This document shows, in pieces, positions 14,363 through 22,385 of a DNA stretch of 64,000 nucleotides. The translations under genes and the position numbers were made by a program. Numbering within the stretch: the first letter of the stretch is position 1; the number at the start of each line of letters is the position of its first letter. The stretch is taken from assembly GCA_944386565.1 (NCBI GenBank), contig CALXBO010000002.1:62001-126000 (forward strand), in the 5' to 3' direction. Source of the stretch: an uncultured Ruthenibacterium sp. Lineage in GTDB: Bacteria; Bacillota; Clostridia; Oscillospirales; Ruminococcaceae. Below the pieces are notes generated by a model. It did not search any database. It saw only the letters and a program-made list of their open reading frames with translations, and was not told the origin of the DNA.

Positions 14363-16144
14363 TTATTGCGCGCGCACGGTCTTCATCACCGTGTTCTGCG
14401 CCTGATAGCCGTCAAATCCCGTAAACGAGAAGGATTTTTCGCCCTTTTCGTTTTCACCGGTCTGTTCGAATCCGATTGTAGCATAAAAATGGCTCACAAG
14501 CAAATTCTTTGCGGTGGGAAGATATACGCCGTTCAGCTTTTTGACGCCGCGCGCCCGGCACTCCTCCACGAGCAGGTCGAACATGGCGTGCTCCAGATTG
14601 CGCTTGAACGTGCGGCAGCTCATGATCCACAGCTCGATGTCGGCCTCTTCGCCGCGCACGTGGGCGATGAGCGCCGTCACGATGCCGTTGTCGCCGAACT
14701 TGTCCACAAGGCGTCCATATAATGTAATATAATCGGGGTTGCCGATCAGCTTTTCCACCTCGGCGGCCGTGTAGCGGCGCGTGGTGAGATTGAACTGGTT
14801 CGTCTTGTTGATGAGCTGTGTGATGCGCTCGGCGTGCGGCATGTCGAACGGCCCGGCCTCGCATGTCATGTCGAGGCTGCGCAGGTAGTCGCTGTAATCG
14901 CCGAAGCTCGCCTGCGCGGCGGCGCGCTGCAGGTTCTGCTTGTACATTTCGTTGCGCTTGCGGTCGTCGCCCGAGACGGACGTCGCCTCGAACCAGCCCG
15001 CCTTGTCGATCGCGGAGATATACATCTCAGGAGCGGTCAGCTCCGGGACGGTGACGCCGGGGATCTCGCGGCGCACGATCTCGCGCTCGGCGGGATTGTC
15101 GTCCATGAACACGAAGCTGTCGGGCAGAATGTTGATTTCCTTGGCGATCGCGGCGACGTTGAGGTGTTTGGGCTCCCAGTTGGCCTTGAAGCACAGGAAG
15201 TCGTCGCGCTTGAGCACGCTGTCCGCGCGCGCAAATCCCTCCAGTGCGATCTTCTCCTCGTTTTTGGAGCACACGTTCAGCATAACGCCGAGGCCGGAGA
15301 GCTCTTTCAGATAACTCTGGAATTCCGAATAGGCCATACCGGCGGGGGTCTCCTTGCCCAGCGCGATGCCCTCCGGGCCGTCGTCGCCGATGACGCCGCC
15401 CCAGAGCGTGTTGTCGAGGTCGAGAATCACGCTCTTTTTGTTCTTGCCGAACAGGCTTTTGATAATGCGCGTCACACTGTGGCACAGAAGGGGGATGTAC
15501 TGCGTGTCCATCGCATACTTATAAGCGTACCAGACCGACGGGGAGAAGAAATTGTCCAGACCCACGCTGGCCGAGAGGTAGCACAGGTCGTGCAGATAGA
15601 AATTCGGCGTCTTCTCCGCGTATTTCGCAAAGCGGGCGTTCAGCTCGTTGACGAACCGCACGCGGCCGTGGATGTCCACGGCGTCGAGATTCCCCATGAT
15701 GCGGTAGGAGGGGAGCTCAAAGTTGTTCTGAATGACGGGGCAGCCGAATTTCGCGGCCGCCGCCCACATCTGCTCAAAGCGAGCGTAAGTATCCTCCAGC
15801 TTCTGCGCCGCGGCCTCCGGGGAGTCAAACTGGGAAGGCCAGTCGGTGATGTTCTGCGCGGAGGTGTGGATATAAATGACGTCCGGCGCGAACGCGGCGA
15901 GCGAACCGTCGTCGAACATCAGGTTTTCGTAGTACAGAGCGTAGCCGCCGACGTAAAACTCGGGCCGGATGCCCGCATCCAGCAGAAACAGCTCGAGGAT
16001 GTTCTTGATCTCGCCGATGGTTGAACCGCTCATGATGGCGATCTTTTTCGGCACAAGGCCGTCCTTTTCCAGAAGTTTGCGTTTCAGCGCGCGTTTTTTC
16101 TGTAAAATCATCGCGCCGTCGAACGGATATTCCAGCTCCTGCAT
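14363..16144 (-). CDS. FkbH-like HAD-IIIC family protein
   Basis: This 593-residue protein has an N-terminal SGNH-like region (about 1-230), a HAD-IIIC phosphatase domain with ILDLDNTLWGG near residue 243 and VFMDDNPAERE near 347, and a C-terminal GNAT-like domain (about 430-590) containing NKTNQFNLTTRRY. FkbH-family proteins take a glyceryl group from 1,3-bisphosphoglycerate, dephosphorylate it and load it on an ACP. The ATG at 16144 follows AAAGGAG; it opens the minus-strand operon and is preceded by a TGG-extended -10 promoter. It is most likely the loading enzyme for the ACP at 14102-14344. Confidence 0.9.
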   Translation of the reverse strand: MQELEYPFDGAMILQKKRALKRKLLEKDGLVPKKIAIMSGSTIGEIKNILELFLLDAGIRPEFYVGGYALYYENLMFDDGSLAAFAPDVIYIHTSAQNITDWPSQFDSPEAAAQKLEDTYARFEQMWAAAAKFGCPVIQNNFELPSYRIMGNLDAVDIHGRVRFVNELNARFAKYAEKTPNFYLHDLCYLSASVGLDNFFSPSVWYAYKYAMDTQYIPLLCHSVTRIIKSLFGKNKKSVILDLDNTLWGGVIGDDGPEGIALGKETPAGMAYSEFQSYLKELSGLGVMLNVCSKNEEKIALEGFARADSVLKRDDFLCFKANWEPKHLNVAAIAKEINILPDSFVFMDDNPAEREIVRREIPGVTVPELTAPEMYISAIDKAGWFEATSVSGDDRKRNEMYKQNLQRAAAQASFGDYSDYLRSLDMTCEAGPFDMPHAERITQLINKTNQFNLTTRRYTAAEVEKLIGNPDYITLYGRLVDKFGDNGIVTALIAHVRGEEADIELWIMSCRTFKRNLEHAMFDLLVEECRARGVKKLNGVYLPTAKNLLVSHFYATIGFEQTGENEKGEKSFSFTGFDGYQAQNTVMKTVRAQ

Positions 16145-16181
16145 TGAGGTGCGCTCCTTTGCTGTTGATAATGTTGCAACC

Positions 16182-16210
16182 AGTATACCACAAAAAGCGG
16201 GCTTTTTCAC
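16182..16210 (-). promoter_or_regulatory. Promoter of the FkbH operon
   Basis: On the minus strand GTGAAA (16210-16205), 17-base spacer, TGG-extended TATACT (16187-16182), 38 bases before the FkbH start. Confidence 0.65.
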
Positions 16211-16233
16211 CTGTTGTTTTCACATTCTGCACA

Positions 16234-16262
16234 TTGAAAACAAAGTTTTTGCCCGCTATAAT
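16234..16262 (+). promoter_or_regulatory. Promoter of the VOC gene
   Basis: TTGAAA (16234-16239), 17-base spacer, TATAAT (16257-16262). It is divergent from the FkbH promoter. Confidence 0.8.
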
Positions 16263-16317
16263 GAAAATGCATGAAATTATTCGGAGACTTATGTCGTTTA
16301 CTCAAAGGAGAAGCACC

Positions 16318-16686
16318 ATGAAGTTTACCTTCTACCACAATAATATCAATGTGCTGGATCTCGACAAAAGCCTTGCGTTTTACCGTGAAGCGCTGGGGCT
16401 CGAAGAGGTGCGGCGTGTTGAAAAGCCGGACTTCACGCTGGTCTATCTGGGCGACGGTACGACGCCGCACTCGCTGGAACTGACGTGGCTGCGCGGGCGC
16501 ACGGAGCCCTACAACCTCGGCGAGAATGAGTTCCATCTTGCGTTTCACGTCGACGATTACGCCGCCGCGCACGAAAAACACAAGGAGATGGGCTGCATCT
16601 GTTTTGAGAACGAGGCAATGGGGATCTACTTCATCGCGGACCCGGACGGCTACTGGCTGGAGATCGTTCCCGCGGACCGCGATTGA
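16318..16686 (+). CDS. VOC family protein (glyoxalase I-like)
   Basis: This 122-residue protein is a single vicinal-oxygen-chelate domain of the lactoylglutathione lyase type. HNNINVLDLDKSLAFYREALGL at the N-terminus and FIADPDGYWLEIVP at the C-terminus are the family ends; metal-ligand candidates are His7, Glu in SLELTW, His in FHLAFHVDD and Glu in WLEIVP. Clostridia usually lack glutathione, so the substrate may be another methylglyoxal adduct. The ATG follows AAAGGAG by 7 bases. It is transcribed alone. Confidence 0.88.
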   Translation: MKFTFYHNNINVLDLDKSLAFYREALGLEEVRRVEKPDFTLVYLGDGTTPHSLELTWLRGRTEPYNLGENEFHLAFHVDDYAAAHEKHKEMGCICFENEAMGIYFIADPDGYWLEIVPADRD

Positions 16687-16687
16687 G

Positions 16688-16984
16688 TCACAGTCCCAGA
16701 TCCTCCAGCAGGGTCTGCAGCTGGTTCTGGTCTGAGATCGGGATACCCTCGCGCAGCAGCTCCGCATCTTCTTCCGGGAGAAGCACGGTGTAGATTTCGT
16801 ATTCCGCGAGAGGGACGTCGGACGTTTCCTCAAACAGCGCTGCGTGGCCGTTGTAATCGCGCAGGATGTAGCGTTCCGGCTCTGCTTCCGGCTTTTGAAG
16901 CACGGACAGCGAGACCAGCGCCGCGCCCACACAGACGGCGAGCACGATCGCCGCGCAGAGGGTTACGGAGACCCATTTTTTCAT
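16688..16984 (-). CDS. Small membrane-anchored protein, BofC C-terminal-like
   Basis: This 98-residue protein has an N-terminal hydrophobic anchor (about residues 5-28) and a small exported domain reading YILRDYNGHAALFE and then YTVLLPEEDAELLREGI and LQTLLEDLG. This pattern resembles the short BofC C-terminal-like proteins common in Clostridia; I place it there with moderate confidence, and its role is unknown. It converges on the VOC gene with only 1 base between stops. GATCGGGA lies before the ATG. Confidence 0.65.
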   Translation of the reverse strand: MKKWVSVTLCAAIVLAVCVGAALVSLSVLQKPEAEPERYILRDYNGHAALFEETSDVPLAEYEIYTVLLPEEDAELLREGIPISDQNQLQTLLEDLGL

Positions 16985-17068
16985 TTCCCGATCACCTCGG
17001 TTTCAGTATGGCCCGGTTTTCCGGGCTTATGCGCAGAGGTTTCAAAAGAGTAAAAAAACAATGCGTGT

Positions 17069-17098
17069 TTGTCACGCCGTGCGGTTTTGTGGTATACT
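17069..17098 (+). promoter_or_regulatory. Promoter of the class A PBP gene
   Basis: TTGTCA (17069-17074), 18-base spacer, TGG-extended TATACT (17093-17098). Confidence 0.75.
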
Positions 17099-17213
17099 AT
17101 ATCAATCAGCCTGAAAGGGCTGGCCGCTCAAACGATCATCCGGCGCACAGTGCCGGTTTCAGGAGGGGAGCACCATAGAAAACAATTCGAGAACGCCCCG
17201 CCGCTCCGATGAC

Positions 17214-19526
17214 ATGGAGCACACGAGGGTGCAGTCGCCGGTGTCCGCGCCGCGTTCCGGCGGGTCGGGCAAGGGCGGAAAGCGCAGAAAACCCAAAAAG
17301 GAAGGCAGCTTTGCCAAGCGTTTTGCCGTCGGATTTTTGAAATTTGTTGCCGTCTGCGTGTGCCTGTGCATCATTGTCGGCTCGGTGGCGGCAGTCGCGC
17401 TCAGCATGTACATCGTCAAGGTGACGGAGAACGACGCCACCCTGCTTGATCTGCAGAACCTCGAGCTGAGCTACACCACGATCATCTACTACCGCGAGGA
17501 AACCGAGAGCGGCCAGGAGGAGTGGAAGGAGTACGCGCGACTGACATCGGCGGCGGAGGACCGCATCTGGGTGGATTCGTCCGCGATCAGCGACAATCTC
17601 AAGAATGCGTTCATCGCCATCGAGGACCGCGACTTCTACAAGCATCAGGGCTTCAACTTCAAGCGCACCGTGTACGCGTTCCTCAACGAGGTGGCGTACC
17701 ATCTGACGGGCAGCTATCTGCGCGGCAACATGCAGGGCGCATCCACCATCGAACAGCAGCTCATCAAGAACATCACGGGCGACGATGAGACGGACTACAT
17801 GCGCAAGGTGCGCGAGATCTTCCGCGCCGTCGCGCTCGACAACCGCTATTCGAAGGAAGAGATCCTCGAGGCCTATCTGAACACGATCGGCCTGACGGGC
17901 AGTGTCGCGGGCGTGGAAGCAGGCGCGAACCGCTATTTTGACAAGCACGCGGGCGACAACGAGAACATCGCCGAGGGCAAGGAACCGCTGACGCTCGCCG
18001 AGTGCGCGTCCATCGCGGCCATCACGAACGCCCCGACCAAGTACAGCCCCATCACGAATCCGGAAGACCACCTGACGCGCCGCAACCTGATCCTGTATCA
18101 GATGTGGCAGCAGGAATATATCACCGAGGAGCAGTACAATGAGGCTGTGGCGGAGCCGCTGCGCCTTGCGGAGACCATTGTCGATCCCGACGCGGCCCAG
18201 CAGTCGAACAACTCCTGGTTCACCGACACGATCATCGAGGAGGTCATTGCCGACCTTCAGGAGCAGAAGGGCATGAGCCGCGACGAGGCGACGAATTATC
18301 TGTACAGCGGCGGTCTGCGCATCTATTCCACCGTGGTCCCCTCTCTCCAGCAGAAAATGGAGGACACGTTTGCGGCCAAGACGTACTGGCGCGCCGGCAC
18401 GATGGATTACGAGTCCGGCAAGGTGGACGCGGAGGGCAATCCCATCACAGAGGAGATCGAGACGCAGGCGGCCGGCGTCAGCATCAATTACAAGGGCGAA
18501 TTGTGCGCCGTGGTCGGCGGCCTCGGCCAGAAAGAGGGCGACCGCCTGTCGAACCGTGCGCTCATTCCGCGAGCCGTCGGTTCTACGATGAAGGGCGTTG
18601 CGGTGTATCCGCTTGCGATCGAGAACAACATCGCGACATTCTCGTCCACACAGCTGGACGCTCCGATCGAACAGGAAGTCAAGGACGACGCGGGCAACAT
18701 CATCAAGGGCTGGCCGACGAACGTCGACACGTGGACTAACGTTCCCCTTACGGTGTATCAGGCCATCAAGGTGTCCAAGAACACGATCGCCGTGCGCTGG
18801 GGCCAGCAGGTAGGCCTGAGCGAGATGTATGAATTCGCGCACGACACACTGGAGATCGACACGCTCGACGAGAATGATGCCGTTTCGCTCGCCTCGATGT
18901 GCCTCGGCGGCAACAGCTACGGCATCTCGCCGTATCAGCTCGCCGGCGCCTATATGATGTACGGCAACGGCGGCATGTTCTACTCGCTGCACTCCTACGT
19001 CAGCATTGAGGACTACAAGGGCGAAGTGGTTCTGGAGCCGGAGATCAACCGTGTGCAGGCCATCAGCGAGGACACGGCCTATATCATGAACCGTCTGCTG
19101 CACGGCGTCATGGAGTCGGGCGGCGGTACCGCTTACGGAGCTTCCGTCAGTGCGAACGGTCTCGACACCATCGGTAAGACCGGTACGACGAACGACAACA
19201 AGGACATCTGGTTTGTCGGTCTGACTCCTTATTATGTCAGCGCGTTCTGGTACGGCTATGACGAGAACGTCGGCATGAGCTGGTACAGACACAGTATGCA
19301 TCCGGGCACGAAAGCGTTCAAGGCGATCATGGACGACGAACTCTCCGACGAGGCGAAATATCCGTATATCGATTGGCCCGAGCCGCCCGAGGGCAGTGTT
19401 GTGCCGAAAACATTCTGTATGGATTCCGGTGCTCTGGCGGGCACGAACTGCCCCAACCAGAAGACGGGTTACTACAAGGCTGACAATCTGCCTTCCGCCT
19501 CCTGCCCGATCCATTACGCGGGTTGA
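17214..19526 (+). CDS. Class A penicillin-binding protein (transglycosylase/transpeptidase)
   Basis: This protein of about 770 residues polymerises and crosslinks peptidoglycan. A basic cytoplasmic N-terminus and one transmembrane helix (about residues 42-66) lead to a GT51 glycosyltransferase domain with EDRDFYKHQGFN near 135 and GASTIEQQLIKN near 172. The transpeptidase domain has STMK near 458 (active Ser), SKN near 518 and KTGTT near 653. The start is uncertain: the best ribosome site (AGGAGGGG, 17161-17168) sits 6 bases before an in-frame ATA at 17175, while the ATG used here at 17214 has none. It is a single-gene unit. Confidence 0.95.
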   Translation: MEHTRVQSPVSAPRSGGSGKGGKRRKPKKEGSFAKRFAVGFLKFVAVCVCLCIIVGSVAAVALSMYIVKVTENDATLLDLQNLELSYTTIIYYREETESGQEEWKEYARLTSAAEDRIWVDSSAISDNLKNAFIAIEDRDFYKHQGFNFKRTVYAFLNEVAYHLTGSYLRGNMQGASTIEQQLIKNITGDDETDYMRKVREIFRAVALDNRYSKEEILEAYLNTIGLTGSVAGVEAGANRYFDKHAGDNENIAEGKEPLTLAECASIAAITNAPTKYSPITNPEDHLTRRNLILYQMWQQEYITEEQYNEAVAEPLRLAETIVDPDAAQQSNNSWFTDTIIEEVIADLQEQKGMSRDEATNYLYSGGLRIYSTVVPSLQQKMEDTFAAKTYWRAGTMDYESGKVDAEGNPITEEIETQAAGVSINYKGELCAVVGGLGQKEGDRLSNRALIPRAVGSTMKGVAVYPLAIENNIATFSSTQLDAPIEQEVKDDAGNIIKGWPTNVDTWTNVPLTVYQAIKVSKNTIAVRWGQQVGLSEMYEFAHDTLEIDTLDENDAVSLASMCLGGNSYGISPYQLAGAYMMYGNGGMFYSLHSYVSIEDYKGEVVLEPEINRVQAISEDTAYIMNRLLHGVMESGGGTAYGASVSANGLDTIGKTGTTNDNKDIWFVGLTPYYVSAFWYGYDENVGMSWYRHSMHPGTKAFKAIMDDELSDEAKYPYIDWPEPPEGSVVPKTFCMDSGALAGTNCPNQKTGYYKADNLPSASCPIHYAG

Positions 19527-19548
19527 ACCTGAACATTCAGACGCATCC

Positions 19549-19590
19549 GATCCCCCTTTCCGGCATCCGCCGGGAAGGGGGATCTTCTGT
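19549..19590 (+). terminator. Probable terminator of the PBP gene
   Basis: GATCCCCCTTTCC pairs with GGGAAGGGGGATC around an 11-base loop, followed by a modest T-rich tail (TTCTGTT). Confidence 0.6.
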
Positions 19591-19696
19591 TCCGCAGAGC
19601 AGATGACAAAAAGTGCGAAACGCACAGAAAAAAACGGTTTTTCGTGAAAACTTTTGTGCGCGTCATTGAAAAACATGTGTTTGCGCCTGAGAGACC

Positions 19697-19725
19697 TTGT
19701 GCACGGCACGCAAACATGATATAGT
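19697..19725 (+). promoter_or_regulatory. Promoter of the ACT-hom-thrB-lysC operon
   Basis: TTGTGC (19697-19702), 17-base spacer, TATAGT (19720-19725). An inverted repeat (ATGTGTTTGCG near 19675 and CGCAAACATG near 19709) spans the -35 and could be an operator. Confidence 0.65.
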
Positions 19726-19776
19726 GTTCACATTGAAATACAGATGTATCCCGTACAAGGACAAAGGAGGGCTTTT

Positions 19777-20202
19777 GTGGAACGTCGTTTTCTTCTGGTC
19801 GAGGCCGGCGTGCTTCCCGATGTTTTTCTGAAGGTTCTGCATGCGAAAGAGCTTCTGGCCTCGGGCGAAGCAAAAAATGTGTCCGCGGCGGCAAAAATGG
19901 CGGACATTTCCCGCAGCGCGTTTTACAAATATAAGGACAGCATCTTCTCGGCGGAATCCGGGCGGGAGCTTGTCACGATCAATGCGACGCTCAAGGACGA
20001 GACGGGCGCGCTGCACGCACTGCTCGCGGGCATTTCGGATGCCGGAGCCTCCATTGTGACCATCAACCAGTCGACGCCGGAGGACGGCACGGCGCTGGTG
20101 GACGTCACCGTCCGGACGGGCGGCATGCGGATGGAGTTCGACGAGCTGCTGCATGTGCTGGCGGCGCAGCGCACGGTCGTGGACGTGCGCAGGGGCATCT
20201 GA
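19777..20202 (+). CDS. ACT domain protein (PheB/UPF0735 family)
   Basis: This 141-residue protein has an N-terminal helix-turn-helix-like segment (SAAAKMADISRSAFYKYKDSI, about residues 35-56) and a C-terminal ACT domain (about 65-141), the architecture of the UPF0735/PheB family. ACT domains bind amino acids. It starts with GTG behind AAAGGAGG and sits 25 bases before homoserine dehydrogenase. That enzyme lacks the C-terminal ACT domain often present, so this protein may supply amino-acid sensing for the pathway; that is inference. Confidence 0.85.
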   Translation: MERRFLLVEAGVLPDVFLKVLHAKELLASGEAKNVSAAAKMADISRSAFYKYKDSIFSAESGRELVTINATLKDETGALHALLAGISDAGASIVTINQSTPEDGTALVDVTVRTGGMRMEFDELLHVLAAQRTVVDVRRGI

Positions 20203-20227
20203 GTCGTGAAAAAGGAGTAGATATTGT

Positions 20228-21403
20228 ATGGCAAACATCGCGATCCTCGGCTTCGGCAACATCGGCAGCGGCACGCTTGAGGTGCTGCGCGCTTCCGCAC
20301 AGGGCGTCGCCCGCCGTGCGGGAGAGCCGGTCGAGGTGAAATACATTTGTGACGTGCGGGATTTTTCCTCCCATCCGGACGCGAAGCTGTTCGTCAAGGA
20401 CATCGCGCCCGTTCTGGCGGACGAATCCGTGAGCGTCGTGGTCGAGACGATCGGCGGCACACGCTTTGCCTATCCGATGGTCAAGGCGGCGCTGGAGGCC
20501 GGGAAAAGCGTTGCGACGTCGAACAAGGAACTCGTCGCCACGCACGGCGCGGAACTGCTTGCCATCGCGCGGGAAAAGAAATGCGCGTTTTTGTTTGAGG
20601 CAAGCGTCGGCGGCGGTATGCCGCTCATCAAGCCGGTGTCGGAGTGCCTCGCCGTCAACCGCATTGAAAAGTTGTACGGCATCGTGAACGGCACGACGAA
20701 CTTCATGCTCACGAAAATGAGCGGAGGGATGGACTTCGACGAGTCTCTGCGCGAGGCGCAGCGCCTCGGTTACGCCGAGACGATCGACCCGTCCGCGGAC
20801 GTCGACGGCATCGACGCGCAGCGCAAGACGGCCATCCTCGCGTCCATGCTCACGGGCCGCCACATCCATCCGGAAGACGTTCCGACCCGAGGCATCCGCG
20901 ACGTCAGCGTGCGCGACATTGAACTGGCCGAAAGTCTCGGCTGCACGGTGCGCCTGATCGCGTGGGTCGACAACGACGACGCATTCGCGTGCGGCGTTGA
21001 GCCCTGCCTCGTGGACAACGCCAACCGCATTGCCGGTGTGGAAGACGTGTACAACGGCGTTCTGATCCAGTGCGACATGCTGGAAGACGTGATGTTCTAC
21101 GGCCGCGGCGCCGGAAAACTGCCCACGGCGAGCTCCGTCGTCTCCGACGTCGCCGACGCTGTCCGCTACGCCGATTCGATGAACGACACGCTGTTCTGGG
21201 ACGAAGCGCCCGCGAAGGGCAGCCCGTACGAAGACGCCCGCGTGCATGAGTACTATGTGCGCACCGCGCAGGGCGCGGAGAGCGTGCCCGGCGTCACCCG
21301 CGTGCTCGGAACGCAGGACGGTGAGACGGCCGTCCTCGCGCAGTGCACGGCCGCCGAAGTGAGCGCGTGCGGCGCACGGTTCTGGATGAAACTCGTCAGA
21401 TAA
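20228..21403 (+). CDS. hom: Homoserine dehydrogenase
   Basis: This 391-residue enzyme reduces aspartate semialdehyde to homoserine with NAD(P)H, the branch point to threonine and methionine. The Rossmann loop GFGNIGSGTLEVL starts at residue 8, the substrate region GIVNGTTNFML lies near 157, and a catalytic Lys/Asp region GYAETIDPSADVDGIDAQRKT near 180-200 is clear. The C-terminus ends about residue 391 without the ACT domain found in longer homologues. It is the second gene of the operon. Confidence 0.96.
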   Translation: MANIAILGFGNIGSGTLEVLRASAQGVARRAGEPVEVKYICDVRDFSSHPDAKLFVKDIAPVLADESVSVVVETIGGTRFAYPMVKAALEAGKSVATSNKELVATHGAELLAIAREKKCAFLFEASVGGGMPLIKPVSECLAVNRIEKLYGIVNGTTNFMLTKMSGGMDFDESLREAQRLGYAETIDPSADVDGIDAQRKTAILASMLTGRHIHPEDVPTRGIRDVSVRDIELAESLGCTVRLIAWVDNDDAFACGVEPCLVDNANRIAGVEDVYNGVLIQCDMLEDVMFYGRGAGKLPTASSVVSDVADAVRYADSMNDTLFWDEAPAKGSPYEDARVHEYYVRTAQGAESVPGVTRVLGTQDGETAVLAQCTAAEVSACGARFWMKLVR

Positions 21404-21415
21404 GGGGAGAGCGAT

Positions 21416-22306
21416 ATGATTACAGTCAAGGTCCCGGCAACGAGCGCCAACCTCGGCGCGGGCTTCGACTCGTGCGGTGTGGCGCTGTCGCTGTACAACA
21501 CCGCGCGGATGGAAGAAGCCGACGGCCCGGTGATCTCTTCCGCCGACGGCACGAACACGCCGACGGACGAATCAAACCTGATCTACCAGTCGGCGCGCCG
21601 GGTGTATGAGGCCTGCGGAAAACCGTTCCGCGGTATGAAGATCATTCAGGAGAGCCCCATTCCGATGGCGCGCGGCCTCGGGTCGTCGTCCGCCTGCATC
21701 GTGGCGGGCATCCTCGGCGCGAACGCGCTGCTGGGCGATCCTTTTTCGAAAGAGGACGCCGTGAATTTCGCAACGTCCATTGAAGGGCACCCCGACAACG
21801 TCGCGCCGGCGATCCTCGGCGGATTCGTCGTGTCGGCCTATGACGGCGGCCACGTGTATTCGCTGCGCAAGGACATCGCGCCCCGCGTGACGTTCGCGGC
21901 GTTCATTCCGGATTTCGAGCTCCTCACCGAGACGGCGCGCGCCGCGCTGCCCAAAGAGGTGCCGCACCGGGACGCGGTGTACAATCTGTCCCGCGCGGCG
22001 CTGCTGGCGACGGCATTCTGCACCGAACAGTATGAGATGCTGCCGGTGGCGACAAAGGATATGCTCCATCAGCCGTACCGCCTGCCGCTCATTGAGAACG
22101 GCGAAAAGGTGTTTGAACTGGCGAAGAGCTGCGGGGCTCTGGGTACGTTCATCTCCGGCGCAGGCCCCACCATTCTGGCCGTTGTGCGCACGAGCGACCG
22201 CGCGGCGTTCCTGCGCGAAGCGGGGGCGCGGCTGCAGGAGGGCGAGCTCGGCGCATATCATCTGCACTGCTTCGACGCCGACAACGCGGGCGCCGTTGTG
22301 GAATAA
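21416..22306 (+). CDS. thrB: Homoserine kinase
   Basis: This 296-residue GHMP-family kinase phosphorylates homoserine on the way to threonine. ATSANLGAGFDSCG lies at residues 8-21 and the ATP-binding GHMP loop PMARGLGSSSA at about 82-92. A C-terminal glycine-rich loop GTFISGAGPTILA is also present. It lies 12 bases after hom, with GGGGAGAGCG before the ATG. Threonine synthase is not in the window. Confidence 0.96.
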   Translation: MITVKVPATSANLGAGFDSCGVALSLYNTARMEEADGPVISSADGTNTPTDESNLIYQSARRVYEACGKPFRGMKIIQESPIPMARGLGSSSACIVAGILGANALLGDPFSKEDAVNFATSIEGHPDNVAPAILGGFVVSAYDGGHVYSLRKDIAPRVTFAAFIPDFELLTETARAALPKEVPHRDAVYNLSRAALLATAFCTEQYEMLPVATKDMLHQPYRLPLIENGEKVFELAKSCGALGTFISGAGPTILAVVRTSDRAAFLREAGARLQEGELGAYHLHCFDADNAGAVVE

Positions 22307-22385
22307 CCTGAAACGTGCAGGCGGCCGCGGACCGCTCGCGGCAGCCGGCGCTTTTTGAGAACGAAGAAAAGGGGAATCGGGGAAT

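Noticed and set aside
17136-19709. 857-codon minus-strand frame opposite the PBP gene
   Set aside because: It mirrors the PBP gene, has no ribosome site and no recognisable domain.
22307-22385. Possible terminator or attenuator between thrB and lysC
   Set aside because: Only weak GC-rich pairings and a short T run; the genes are best read as one operon.
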